Positions 1 through 9,109 of a DNA stretch of 64,000 bases are shown piece by piece (positions within the stretch are counted from its first letter, which is position 1; every line of letters begins with the position of its first letter). The notes under the pieces were generated by a model, which did not search any database, was not told where the DNA came from, and saw only the letters and a program-made list of their open reading frames with translations. Source of the DNA: Pseudomonas iranensis (lineage in GTDB: Bacteria > Pseudomonadota > Gammaproteobacteria > Pseudomonadales > Pseudomonadaceae); assembly GCF_014268585.2 (NCBI RefSeq), contig NZ_CP077092.1, forward strand, positions 124,001 to 188,000, given 5' to 3'. Position numbers and translations under genes: made by a program.

Positions 1-489
1 CCGGACTATCGCGCCAGCTACGCCGAACCCTTCGACTCGCCGCTGCACTTTTCGGCCAAGGACAACGCCTTCGCCTTCGACCGCCACTGGCTCGAGCAGC
101 CGCTGCCGCTGGCCGACGCGATCACCCATCAGGCCATGGCCGAGCGCTGCCGCAAACAGAATCTGGAGTTCACCGGACGCCAAGCCTGGCTGGGGCGGAT
201 TCGTCAGTTGCTCAGCGCACAATTGAATGCCGCGCCGGGACTGGAAGGTCTGGCACAGCAGATGAAGTGCTCACCGCGCACCCTGCGCCGGCATTTGAAA
301 GACATGGGCAGCAGCTATCAGGAACTGCTCGATGAACTGCGCTTCGAACGGGCCAAGCAGATGTTGTGTGAGGATCAGCTGCCGATCTATCGGATCGCCG
401 AGACGCTGGGCTTCAGCGAGACCGCGAGTTTCCGCCATGCGTTTGTGCGCTGGAGTGGCGTGGCGCCGAGTCAGTTCAGACCGCATTGA
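1..489 (+). CDS. AraC-family transcriptional regulator, C-terminal part (cut by window edge)
   Basis: The frame is open from the first base, so only the last 162 residues are visible. The C-terminal ~90 residues form the two helix-turn-helix motifs of an AraC/XylS DNA-binding domain (LEGLAQQMKCSPRTLRRHLK, then IYRIAETLGFSETASFRHAF and the closing GVAPSQFR). The upstream part (HWLEQPLPLADAITHQA) resembles the arabinose-binding-like domain of the OruR/ArgR-type subgroup in Pseudomonas. It lies 155 bases before an acetylpolyamine amidohydrolase gene on the same strand, so control of polyamine use is a reasonable inference. The family is certain, the ligand is not. Confidence 0.9.
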   Translation, partial: PDYRASYAEPFDSPLHFSAKDNAFAFDRHWLEQPLPLADAITHQAMAERCRKQNLEFTGRQAWLGRIRQLLSAQLNAAPGLEGLAQQMKCSPRTLRRHLKDMGSSYQELLDELRFERAKQMLCEDQLPIYRIAETLGFSETASFRHAFVRWSGVAPSQFRPH

Positions 490-542
490 TGGCTGCTCCA
501 GGCATGAGCCTGCATGAACAAGGGGCGAATTGCGGTCAGAGG

Positions 543-570
543 TTTTGGCCATATCGATCCCCTTTTGGCC
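543..570 (+). promoter_or_regulatory. Direct repeat TTTTGGCC x2, candidate AraC operator
   Basis: TTTTGGCC occurs at 543-550 and again at 563-570, exactly 20 bases apart, in the same orientation, 75 bases before the amidohydrolase start. AraC-family dimers commonly bind direct repeats about two helical turns apart. The adjacent AraC gene makes it the obvious candidate ligand. No experiment supports it. Confidence 0.4.
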
Positions 571-644
571 GCTCTCGACGTTCTCCGTTTCAAGTTGCGC
601 CGCAACACTGGACGTCACCGAATCAGCCTTGCGGAGAACAACAA

Positions 645-1670
645 ATGCTGACGATCTACTCAGACGATCACCACTTGCATCATGGCCGCTGCGAACTCAT
701 CGATGGCCAGCTCAAACCGTGCTTCGAGATGCCGTCGCGTGCCGACCATGTGCTGCAACGCGTGCAGAAGCAAAACCTCGGTGCGGTCGAAGCGCCGAAG
801 GATTTCGGCCTGGAGCCGATCGCGCGCATTCACAGCCGTGACTATCTGGAATTTTTCAAAGGTGCATGGCAACGCTGGAGCGAGTTCAACACTGACGGCG
901 ACTTGCTGCCCTACACCTGGCCGGCGCGCACGCTGCGTGCGATCAAACCGACCAGCCTGCACGGCCAGCTCGGTTATTACAGCTTCGACGGCGGCGCGCC
1001 GATTACCGCCGGCACCTGGCAAGCGGCCTACAGCGCGGCGCAAGTGGCGCTTACCGCGCAGGCTGAAATCCAGCGTGGCGCACGCGCGGCCTTCGCCCTG
1101 TGCCGTCCGCCGGGACATCACGCCGCCAGCGACTTGATGGGCGGTTATTGCTACCTCAACAACGCCGCCATCGCCGCTCAGGCCTTTCTCGATCAGGGCC
1201 ACAAGAAAGTCGCGATTCTTGACGTCGACTACCACCATGGCAACGGCACCCAGTCGATTTTCTACGAACGCAGCGACGTCCTGTTCACTTCGATCCACGG
1301 CCACCCGGAAGCGGAGTTTCCGTTCTTCCTCGGCTACGACGACGAGCGCGGCGAAGGCGCCGGTGAAGGTTTCAATTTCAACTATCCGCTGCCGGCCGGT
1401 TCCGGCTGGGATGTGTGGAGCGCGGCGCTGGATCAGGCCTGCGACGAGATCGATCGCTATGGCGCCGACATCATCGTTGTCTCTCTCGGGGTCGACACGT
1501 TCAAGGACGACCCGATCTCGCAGTTCAAACTCGACAGCCCGGATTACCTGGCCATGGGCAAGCGCATCGCCGCCCTCGGCAAGCCGACCCTGTTCGTCAT
1601 GGAAGGTGGCTACGCGGTGGAAGAAATCGGCATCAACGCAGTGAACGTGCTGGAAGGTTTCGAACAATGA
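645..1670 (+). CDS. aphA: Acetylpolyamine amidohydrolase (class II histone-deacetylase fold)
   Basis: 341 residues. It should hydrolyse acetylated polyamines (acetylputrescine, acetylcadaverine or similar) to free polyamine and acetate with a zinc centre. Hallmarks are CRPPGHHA near residue 155 (active-site histidine pair), DVDYHHGNGTQ near 195 (zinc ligands), SIHGHPEAEFPFFLGY and a C-terminal MEGGY. The ATG at 645 was chosen because MLTIYSDDHH is the normal start of the family; the reading frame is open further upstream, but that sequence is not protein-like. The stop overlaps the next ATG by four bases (ATGA), coupling it to a polyamine-binding protein. The gene pair resembles PA1409-PA1410 of P. 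aeruginosa, so the symbol is given by analogy. Confidence 0.88.
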   Translation: MLTIYSDDHHLHHGRCELIDGQLKPCFEMPSRADHVLQRVQKQNLGAVEAPKDFGLEPIARIHSRDYLEFFKGAWQRWSEFNTDGDLLPYTWPARTLRAIKPTSLHGQLGYYSFDGGAPITAGTWQAAYSAAQVALTAQAEIQRGARAAFALCRPPGHHAASDLMGGYCYLNNAAIAAQAFLDQGHKKVAILDVDYHHGNGTQSIFYERSDVLFTSIHGHPEAEFPFFLGYDDERGEGAGEGFNFNYPLPAGSGWDVWSAALDQACDEIDRYGADIIVVSLGVDTFKDDPISQFKLDSPDYLAMGKRIAALGKPTLFVMEGGYAVEEIGINAVNVLEGFEQ

Positions 1671-2761
1671 AAAAGCGACTGATCGCCTCGGCGCTGTGCG
1701 CGGCCCTGCTGAGCGCTGGCGCCCACGCCGAAGAACGCACGCTGCGCGTCTACAACTGGTTCGACTACATCACGCCCAAGGCGCTGGACGACTTCAAGGC
1801 ACAGAACAGCCAGACCAAACTGATCTACGACATCTTCGACACCAACGAAGCGCTCGAGGCCAAGCTGCTCACCGGCAACTCCGGCTATGACGTGGTGGTG
1901 CCGTCCAACGTGTTCCTCGCCAAGCAGATCGAGGCCGGGGTGTTCCAGCCAATGGATCGCAGCAAGTTGCCGAACTGGAATCATCTCGATTCGAAACTGA
2001 TGAAGCTGATCGAGGCCAACGACCCGGGGAACAAGTTCGCCGTGCCGTACATGTACGGCACGATCCTGATCGGCTTCAACCCGGCCAGGATCAAGGCAGC
2101 ATTGGGCGATAACGCGCCCGTGGACAGTTGGGACCTGATCTTCAAAGAGGAAAACATCAGCAAGCTCAAGCAGTGCGGCGTCGCCCTGCTCGACTCGCCG
2201 TCGGAAATTCTGCCGCTGGCTCTGCAACACCTCGGCCTCGACCCCAACAGCAAGAAGCCAGCGGATTACGCCAAGGCCGAAGCGCTGCTGATGAAGATCC
2301 GCCCTTACGTGACCTACTTCCACTCCTCCAAATACATGGCCGACATTGCCAACGGCGACATCTGCGTGGCCGTCGGTTATTCCGGCAGCTTCTCGCAGGC
2401 GGCCAACCGCGCCAAGGAAGCGAAAAACGGCGTGGTGGTCGATATGCGCTTGCCCAAAGAAGGCGCGCCGATCTGGTTCGACATGCTCGCGATTCCCAAA
2501 GGCGCGAAGAACACCGAGGACGCCTACACCTTCATCAACTACCTGCTGCAACCGGCGGTGATTGCCCCGGTCAGCGATTTTGTCGGCTACCCCAATCCGA
2601 ACAAGGACGCCACTGGCCTGGTCGATCCGGCGATCCGCAACAACCCGAACCTGTACCCGACCGACGCGGCAATGAGCACGCTCTACACCTTGCAACCGCT
2701 GCCGCGGGATGCCGAACGGGCGCGCACGCGGGCCTGGACCAAAATCAAATCCGGGACCTGA
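1667..2761 (+). CDS. Periplasmic polyamine (spermidine/putrescine) ABC binding protein, PotF/PotD family
   Basis: 364 residues with a clear signal peptide (MKKRLIASALCAALLSAGAHA, cleavage near 22). The mature protein begins RTLRVYNWFDYITPKALDDF, the signature start of the PotD/PotF solute-binding family, and keeps YDVVVPSN and the IWFDMLAIPKGAKN ligand-pocket region. It starts inside the amidohydrolase stop, so the two are cotranslated: one captures acetylated or free polyamines, the other deacetylates them. No permease or ATPase gene follows, so it must share a transporter encoded elsewhere. A strong terminator follows directly. Confidence 0.9.
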   Translation: MKKRLIASALCAALLSAGAHAEERTLRVYNWFDYITPKALDDFKAQNSQTKLIYDIFDTNEALEAKLLTGNSGYDVVVPSNVFLAKQIEAGVFQPMDRSKLPNWNHLDSKLMKLIEANDPGNKFAVPYMYGTILIGFNPARIKAALGDNAPVDSWDLIFKEENISKLKQCGVALLDSPSEILPLALQHLGLDPNSKKPADYAKAEALLMKIRPYVTYFHSSKYMADIANGDICVAVGYSGSFSQAANRAKEAKNGVVVDMRLPKEGAPIWFDMLAIPKGAKNTEDAYTFINYLLQPAVIAPVSDFVGYPNPNKDATGLVDPAIRNNPNLYPTDAAMSTLYTLQPLPRDAERARTRAWTKIKSGT

Positions 2762-2780
2762 CACCCGCCCCTTGCACGGA

Positions 2781-2805
2781 GACCCGCACATGCGGGTCTT
2801 TTTTT
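2781..2805 (+). terminator. Rho-independent terminator of the polyamine operon
   Basis: GACCCGCA-CA-TGCGGGTC forms an 8-bp perfect stem followed by seven T residues, 20 bases after the binding-protein stop codon. Confidence 0.93.
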
Positions 2806-2901
2806 GCCTGGCAGATCTATGTACCGCACGCCCAAGCGGCGCGCCTTTTACCTTGCGCTGATCCGTCGCCCTTCCGGCGCGCCGACAGAGCAGGAATCGC
2901 C

Positions 2902-5900
2902 ATGCCCGAAATCCCTAAAGCCAGTGCCGTCGATATCGTCACCCAACTGGTCACCGGCCCTTCGCTTCGCGAAGTCGCTACGAAAACGCTGCGCCAGTCC
3001 CTCAGAACCCTGTATCCGAACCTGGACATTGACCCGCGCCTGACCATGGTCGTGCAGCCTGCGTGGATCATCGAGGGCGAGGAAGTCGTCTCCGGTCGCC
3101 CGAAGGTCGAATCGCTGACCGATGCACTGGTGCGTCTGGGTCTGTCCGGCACGACCGTGACGTACCTTGATGGTGAAGATTATCTGACCCAGCAACCCGG
3201 TTGGCCGGCAGCCGTGAAACTGCCGGTGCGGATCGATGCCATCGGGTTGCTGCTCAATGAACTGGCACCGCTACTGTTCATTGCTTACAAGGAACAGCAC
3301 GTTGATTACTGGGACGAGTTCACCTATCCCGGGCAGCCGCGCTGGCAACAGCTGTCGCAAGCGTTGCGCAACTTGTGGCAGCCGGATTCAAGCCTTGGCT
3401 GGGACGCCGATCAGATCGCCATGGCTCTGGCGGTGTACACCGAACCCGATCCGCAACAGCGGCTGGCGCCCGCCCCATATGCGGTCCGAGCATGCCTGAT
3501 TGATCTTGACCGGGGAGACGGCGATCAGCGGGAGCACTGTGCCCTGCTCGACACAGCGGTCCTGATCGGCACGGTTGCACAGCGCACGCTGATCCTCACC
3601 TACGCCGTGACCCAGGGTTTTCAGCACTTCGACTCGCTGCAAGAGCTCGGCGCAGATCTGCTGCAACGTTTCGGTTCAACTACAGCGGGCGAAGACCTCA
3701 AATGGCGACTGGTCGAACCCCAGGGCAATTTCTTCGACCATCAGGCCTGCGCCCTGATCTCACTGGAGGCCGACGCTCTGGGCGAGATCAGTTTTTTCCA
3801 GGATTCGCCGCTCAACCGGGTCTATCCGCATACCGGCACGGCCGGCAAACCCGCGCAACCGCCAGCGCGCCTGGAACCACACTTCGAACGTCTGCGTCCG
3901 ATGCTGCCGGACTGGCTGAACGACGCTTTGCCCATGGACCAGACCCGCTACAGCCGACACCTGCTGAACCTGACAACGGTGCATCACGAAAACCACGGCA
4001 AGTCCTTTCAGGATGAGGTCGTCAGCCTGCAGACCTTCGCCCGTAACGCCCTCAAGCAGCAGCTGCTCAAGGAACAGCCAGGCGCGAAAGACATCAAGAT
4101 CGATGACATTGAAATCACCATCACCAGCCTGGTGGTCTGGGGCACGTTCGTGTTGCCGGGTCACACTCAGACGCAAACCCTGACCCTGCTGGAACTGGCC
4201 TTGCAAAACCTCGCAGGACTGCCACTGGGCAACAAGACCGTGCGCTACAAGAGCGGCGGCGCCTTGCCCGACTGGATGACGGTGGCCTGCCTGGAAAAGC
4301 TGGTCAGCACTGTCGACATTGGCAAGACCTACCCGGCGCACTTGAAGGCGCTGCTGATCGACGACGCAGAACAAGCATCGGCGCTGCAAACGCTGTACAC
4401 CAGCCAGCTGCGCATCGAGCTGCCGCTGCTGGCGTTGCAACACAAGATTCAGCACAAGGCCGGCATTGATGAAACGGGTTATCGATACGTAGTGGCAGCA
4501 CTGGCCACGACGGATGCGGAACGCCATGTCGACGGCGAGGAAATCGTCATTCGGCCGTTGGCGTTCATTGCTCGTCGCAGCAGCTCGACCGCTGACCGCG
4601 TCGCCAACATGTACGTCATCGGTCCGCGCGAAGCGAACAAAGGGCCATGCGTGCTCTATCGCCCGTTGTTCGACATGGCACTGCTGCAATATCCGGGGCA
4701 CGCCAATCTGCTCTATGCGATCCAGCACTCGCGGCATTTGCGCGACTCGGTATTGGCCTGGCTGCCGGACGACGTACGCTTCAATTACAGCCAGTTCGTC
4801 TTTACCGCGAGGCTGCCGTCGGTGTGGACGATCCCGCAATTACTGGTCAATCCCACCACCGCGCTCGATATGTCCGGCCCCGTCGAGCTGGGCACTGAGG
4901 TGATAGCCCGCGATGTACCGGCGACGTTGCATGAAAACAACGTACAGGCCCTCATTACGCAGGCCGACCGGCAATCGGTCTCCGATGCCGAGGCTCGCTG
5001 GGCAACGCTCAAACAGGGTGGCTGGTTGATGCTCAACGCCGCCCTGCCATTCCTGGGCCGCAGCGTCGGCGCGGCAGCGTGGATCTGGCAGATCATGGAC
5101 GACTTGCAGGAAGTCACTGACGTGGCCAATGAATCGTCCGGCAAGATCGCCTGGACCGCGATTGCCGACATCCTTCTCGCGTTGGGCATGGTCCTGGCGC
5201 ACCGTGCGGCGGTCAGCGCCGCACCGGAATTGAAATCCATCGCTGCGATAGAGGAACCAACGACCACGGTGAATCCCGTCGGCAAGGTTGTCAAAGCGTT
5301 GCGCCTGCCAGACCTGGCCAGCGGCGAGTTGCCCAGCGCCCACACCACGTCCATCGACATCGTCACCGCACTGAAACGTTCCCCGGCAGCGCTTGCCGCG
5401 CTTCTCGACGCGTTCAAGGTCGACAAACCCAAAGGCCTGGGCGCAGCCGCCCGCGAAGGTGCGCATCGAGGCCTGTATGAACTTCAGAAAAAATGGTTCG
5501 CACAGGTTGGCGAGCGGTGGTTCGAAGTCACGCGCAATGAGCAGGGTCAGGTACAGATCATCGATTCAGGCCGGCAACCACAACGTACCGGCCCGACACT
5601 GGCGCGTACCGCCGGCGGTGAATGGGTCATAGATCTGCGTCTGCGCCTGCGTGCTGGTGGTCTGGAGAGCGTTCGCCGGGTAGCGCGAGGAAGCCGGGAG
5701 AAAGATGCGAAAGCTTTATACGACAAAAACATCGTGTTCGAAAAAATCCTGCCGACCAGGCAAACCCGTCTCGAAGCGGATCGCACCGCTCTGCGCGATG
5801 CGTCCTCACAGGATCAGGTAGAGGCTCGCAGGCGTTATATCGACACCCTGGAAGCGCAACACAAGGAATACGCAGCCAACATCCAGTTGATCAAGGAGCT

Positions 5901-7506
5901 CAATCTCAAGGAGCCCATTCCCAACTATCGCACCGTGATGAGCGAGCGCCTGCAGATGCAGCTGCTCATTGGGCATGAATGGCTTGAGCAGCATTCAACG
6001 GATTTTCAGCGGCGCGTCCTGGCGATGCAGACCATGGCCGGCGTCGACACCGGATCAGGATCAGATGCATCTGTTCGGCCTTACCTGGAAATGTCTGATA
6101 TCACCGAAGGCATCATCGAAAAAATGGAGGCGGCACAGAGCTGCTTCAATGACATGACCCTGTTGGGAAAAGAAGCCGTCGAGGCAATGCGCGACTATAA
6201 GGACGCCTGGCCGGATTACTCGGTGACCGAGCTCAAGCAATTGCAGATCAGTCTGGGTCAGGAAGTCTGCATCAAGCCCGGCGACACCCAGCTCCACACG
6301 GACGCCTATCATGCACTGGCCAACGTGATCGCCGATGCCGCGCTCAATATCCAGAGTTCGCTTGACCTGAGCGCTGATGAAAGCCTGAGCAATCTGCGAG
6401 ATCGCATCGACGCCCTGAGTAACGTCAGCGAACAGTTCTCCGCCGTCGACCGGCGCTTCGATGATCTGCTCATCGAGTACCCTGAACACATTTACCTGGA
6501 CCGACTCAAGCGAGTGCAGACGCGCGTGCTCGCGTTCAAGGCCAGCGCTGACAGCAAACTGGCCGAGCTGCTGCGCTACCGGCATCTGCTGGTGCCGCAG
6601 GCCGGCTCGTCGCGACCCTCGGCGTCATCCTCGAATCGACGGATCATTCAGACCCGATCAAGGGGGACGCTGGTTGGCGAACGAAAAAAGAGTCTCGACG
6701 GACATGACACCGATCTGATCGAAGTACGCTCCAGCCTGACAGGCGTCATCGCTACGTTCGAAGAGCAAACCCCCGGTCTCTGGGTGGAGCAACGCACGGC
6801 GCCAGCGACACCGCCGACAGTCGCGGTCAGCCTGAGTAACGCCGTAACCGAAGGTCAGGCGCTGATTGACGGTCTGGCCGCATTTCACCGGCGCATCGAG
6901 GCGCGCCTCAAACGTGGCTCGCGGATTCCCGTGGAGGTCGAAGAGGAATATCACAACCAGGCCGCGCTGCTGCGCAAAGCCAATGCCGCGATCGATGAGG
7001 CGCTGACCGCCAGCAACCTCACCGCCAGCCTGCGTGAACCCTCTGAAACGCTCAACCACGCGCTCGACAAAGCGGCAAAGACGCTGGAGGAAAAAGGCAC
7101 CAGCACGCGTATCCGGCTGGTCAAGCAGCAACCGCCGACGGCGGCCGGGGTCCAGTGGCTCAAGGACAAGGGGGAAGTGAAGATCTCCAAAATCCTGACC
7201 CGACGTCGTCTGCGCCGCCATGAGCATGACTTTCTCGACGAATATGAGGTTCGTGATGCTCACACCGCCAAGGTCCTTTGCTACGCGCACTTCCACTACA
7301 GCAGCGTCGGCGCCGCCCTTGGAGCCTTCGTGCGCGGACACATGAAAACAGTCGCTCAACAACGAATGGGTGGCGCTTACGCGCCGGGTCTTCTGGATAA
7401 TCAGGCGCTGATCCAGATCCATCGCAGCGAGATTTCCAGTCGCTCGGCCGAGGCACTGTTCTTCACTCCCGCCACGCCTGTCGCAACCGCGTCAGCGCCG
7501 TTCTGA
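2902..7506 (+). CDS. Giant dermonecrotic-toxin-like protein (DUF6543-type)
   Basis: 1534 residues. The start at 2902 has a fitting ribosome site (CAGGAA) and opens MPEIPKASAVDIV. The first ~650 residues, with YPNLDIDPRLTMVV near 38 and DQTRYSRHLLNLTTVHHENHG near 350, look like the DUF6543 'dermonecrotic toxin domain' proteins common in Pseudomonas. Around residues 705-775 a hydrophobic stretch (MLNAALPFLGRSVGAAAWIW ... WTAIADILLALGMVLA) could insert into membrane. Later parts are charged and probably coiled-coil (about 950-1010, 1100-1260, 1300-1420). No signal peptide and no secretion partner gene are visible nearby. It is a single-gene unit whose 3' end overlaps the convergent MocR gene by 44 bases. 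Function as a contact or injected toxin is inferred from family annotation only; I cannot identify a catalytic motif. Confidence 0.65.
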   Translation: MPEIPKASAVDIVTQLVTGPSLREVATKTLRQSLRTLYPNLDIDPRLTMVVQPAWIIEGEEVVSGRPKVESLTDALVRLGLSGTTVTYLDGEDYLTQQPGWPAAVKLPVRIDAIGLLLNELAPLLFIAYKEQHVDYWDEFTYPGQPRWQQLSQALRNLWQPDSSLGWDADQIAMALAVYTEPDPQQRLAPAPYAVRACLIDLDRGDGDQREHCALLDTAVLIGTVAQRTLILTYAVTQGFQHFDSLQELGADLLQRFGSTTAGEDLKWRLVEPQGNFFDHQACALISLEADALGEISFFQDSPLNRVYPHTGTAGKPAQPPARLEPHFERLRPMLPDWLNDALPMDQTRYSRHLLNLTTVHHENHGKSFQDEVVSLQTFARNALKQQLLKEQPGAKDIKIDDIEITITSLVVWGTFVLPGHTQTQTLTLLELALQNLAGLPLGNKTVRYKSGGALPDWMTVACLEKLVSTVDIGKTYPAHLKALLIDDAEQASALQTLYTSQLRIELPLLALQHKIQHKAGIDETGYRYVVAALATTDAERHVDGEEIVIRPLAFIARRSSSTADRVANMYVIGPREANKGPCVLYRPLFDMALLQYPGHANLLYAIQHSRHLRDSVLAWLPDDVRFNYSQFVFTARLPSVWTIPQLLVNPTTALDMSGPVELGTEVIARDVPATLHENNVQALITQADRQSVSDAEARWATLKQGGWLMLNAALPFLGRSVGAAAWIWQIMDDLQEVTDVANESSGKIAWTAIADILLALGMVLAHRAAVSAAPELKSIAAIEEPTTTVNPVGKVVKALRLPDLASGELPSAHTTSIDIVTALKRSPAALAALLDAFKVDKPKGLGAAAREGAHRGLYELQKKWFAQVGERWFEVTRNEQGQVQIIDSGRQPQRTGPTLARTAGGEWVIDLRLRLRAGGLESVRRVARGSREKDAKALYDKNIVFEKILPTRQTRLEADRTALRDASSQDQVEARRRYIDTLEAQHKEYAANIQLIKELNLKEPIPNYRTVMSERLQMQLLIGHEWLEQHSTDFQRRVLAMQTMAGVDTGSGSDASVRPYLEMSDITEGIIEKMEAAQSCFNDMTLLGKEAVEAMRDYKDAWPDYSVTELKQLQISLGQEVCIKPGDTQLHTDAYHALANVIADAALNIQSSLDLSADESLSNLRDRIDALSNVSEQFSAVDRRFDDLLIEYPEHIYLDRLKRVQTRVLAFKASADSKLAELLRYRHLLVPQAGSSRPSASSSNRRIIQTRSRGTLVGERKKSLDGHDTDLIEVRSSLTGVIATFEEQTPGLWVEQRTAPATPPTVAVSLSNAVTEGQALIDGLAAFHRRIEARLKRGSRIPVEVEEEYHNQAALLRKANAAIDEALTASNLTASLREPSETLNHALDKAAKTLEEKGTSTRIRLVKQQPPTAAGVQWLKDKGEVKISKILTRRRLRRHEHDFLDEYEVRDAHTAKVLCYAHFHYSSVGAALGAFVRGHMKTVAQQRMGGAYAPGLLDNQALIQIHRSEISSRSAEALFFTPATPVATASAPF

Positions 7507-9016
7507 TCGCAGGCTCCGGCACGGCGGCAAAACCCAGCACCAGTCCCGCGCGCTGATCCATGGCCGTGGACGAATCCGGTAGCCAGTAACTGCTCAAGCC
7601 GTTGATCTCGACATCGACATCAGCGGCTTGCGCGATCAGTTGTTGCTCGCGCTCGACGCTGTCGACCGGCACGGTCAGGTGCAACCCGGCAGACACGGCA
7701 GGCAGCCGGCCGACACCGGCGATCACAGTCGGCCAGCCTTCGAGCAGGCAATTGCGCCGACTCAGTGCCGCCCGACGCATGCGGCGGATATGCCGCTGAA
7801 AATGCCCGGCGGCCATGAATTCGGCCATCACCGCTTGCGTGCTGACTTCCGAATGCCGCACATCGACGGCGCGGCGTTGCGCGAACGCATCGACCAATGC
7901 TGGCGGCAACACCAGGTAGCCAAGACGCAGCGCCGGAAAGGCGACTTTGCCAAATGTGCCGACATAGAGCACGCGGCCCTGGCGATCCAGTGCTGCCAGT
8001 GGCGCGAGCGGTGCGCCGGTGTAGCGGTATTCGCCGTCATAGTCATCTTCGACGATCCAACCGCAGACACGTTCGGCCCAGGCGAGTAATTCAAGACGCC
8101 GGGCGAGGCTCATGACCACACCGGTCGGGTACTGATGCGAGGGTGTGACGTAGGCCACACGGCAGTCAGTGAGTCCAGCCATTGCGCTGCAATCAATGCC
8201 GTCGCTGTCCACCGCCACCCCATGCAATTTCGCCCCCGCTACAGCGAAGGCATGTCCGGCGGCGCGATAGCCCGGATTCTCGATCACCACGCCGTCCCCA
8301 GGCTCGACCAGCAGCTGTGCACAAAGGCTGATGCCCTGCTGCGCGCCACTGGTGATCACAATTTGCTCAGCCGTGCACTGCATGCCGCGCGAACTGCGCA
8401 AATACGCAGCAATCATGCCGCGCAGCCGCGCGTCCCCGGCCGGGTCGCCGTAACACAACTGCTGTAGATCCGGTTTACGCCAGAAAGCCGCGTTGAGCTT
8501 GGCCCAGACCTCGAACGGAAACAGATCGAAGGCCGGCACACCCACCCGAAAAGCCCGCGGCGGACCGCTCGGTGGTCGCGGCAAATGATGCTTTTCAATG
8601 CGGGAAAATCCGTCACTGTGGATAACTTTGCTGGATGGATTCACAGGTAAATCCAGCCAGTTTGTGGATAAGGCTGTGGGTAAGCCTGTTGACAAGCCTG
8701 TGGATGAATTTGTGGATAGTTTTTTCTCAGGCGTGGATGCGTGAGCCAATTGCGCCACGTAAGTACCGTCGCCCACGCGCCCTTCGATAAAGCCCTCGGC
8801 ATACAACTGATCGTAAGCGCGCACCACGCTGTTGCGGGAAATGCCCAGCGCCGAGGCCAGATCTCGGCTGGCCGGCAATCGCGTGCCACTGGCCAGACGC
8901 CCATCCAGCACCCGCAGGCGCAAAGACTGATAGAGCTGGCGACTCAGACCTTGGCGGCGATCAAGCTCGATACCGGCCGGATTGAAAGGCATCGACAAGG
9001 GTGGCAAATCAGGCAT
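7463..9016 (-). CDS. MocR-type regulator: GntR DNA-binding domain fused to class I aminotransferase fold
   Basis: 517 residues. Residues ~15-85 are a GntR winged helix (GTRLPASRDLASALGISRNSVVRAYDQL). After a linker of ~60 residues comes an aminotransferase-like domain with the substrate/PLP motifs TSGAQQGISL, VTPSHQYPTG, EDDYDGEYRY and the lysine motif GTFGKVAFPALRLGYL, so PLP binding is likely retained. The start MPDLPPLSMPF is preferred over a GTG/ATG ten codons upstream. The linker carries a 12-bp tandem repeat (see repeat entry). It is divergent from a paiB-like gene, 93 bases away, which is the usual arrangement for a MocR regulator and its target. PLP- or amine-linked regulation is an inference. 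Confidence 0.9.
   Translation of the reverse strand: MPDLPPLSMPFNPAGIELDRRQGLSRQLYQSLRLRVLDGRLASGTRLPASRDLASALGISRNSVVRAYDQLYAEGFIEGRVGDGTYVAQLAHASTPEKKLSTNSSTGLSTGLPTALSTNWLDLPVNPSSKVIHSDGFSRIEKHHLPRPPSGPPRAFRVGVPAFDLFPFEVWAKLNAAFWRKPDLQQLCYGDPAGDARLRGMIAAYLRSSRGMQCTAEQIVITSGAQQGISLCAQLLVEPGDGVVIENPGYRAAGHAFAVAGAKLHGVAVDSDGIDCSAMAGLTDCRVAYVTPSHQYPTGVVMSLARRLELLAWAERVCGWIVEDDYDGEYRYTGAPLAPLAALDRQGRVLYVGTFGKVAFPALRLGYLVLPPALVDAFAQRRAVDVRHSEVSTQAVMAEFMAAGHFQRHIRRMRRAALSRRNCLLEGWPTVIAGVGRLPAVSAGLHLTVPVDSVEREQQLIAQAADVDVEINGLSSYWLPDSSTAMDQRAGLVLGFAAVPEPAIRTALTRLRQAWRE
8663..8722 (-). repeat. Five-unit 12-bp tandem repeat encoding a 4-residue linker repeat; units resemble DnaA boxes
   Basis: Units begin at 8663, 8675, 8687, 8699 and 8711 (+ strand TGTGGATAA, TGTGGGTAA, TGTTGACAA, TGTGGATGA, TGTGGATAG, each followed by three bases). 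On the coding minus strand they read LSTN-LPTA-LSTG-SSTG-LSTN in reverse order of the listing, inside the MocR interdomain linker. The first unit is a perfect DnaA-box consensus (TTATCCACA on the minus strand), three others differ at one base. A further perfect box at 8617-8625 lies outside the 12-bp phase. Confidence 0.85.
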
Positions 9017-9109
9017 GGCGAATGGACCTATGAAATGGCTCAGCAATGGCTCTTACAACGGACCAATAGCCTGCCTAGGATGCAGGCATTCGCCAAGGAA
9101 AATCTGTCC

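Noticed and set aside
660..1667. Long open frame antisense to the acetylpolyamine amidohydrolase gene
   Set aside because: Its residues are the mirror of a well-conserved gene in a GC-rich genome and show no family pattern.
3760..4839. 359-codon antisense frame inside the giant toxin-like gene
   Set aside because: Rich in Arg/Gln/Val with no motif, no ribosome site, and fully overlapped by a coherent protein.
8611..8725. Possible replication origin (DnaA-box cluster)
   Set aside because: It lies inside a coding gene with no AT-rich unwinding region and no dnaA/dnaN or rpmH nearby; kept only as a DnaA-binding candidate.
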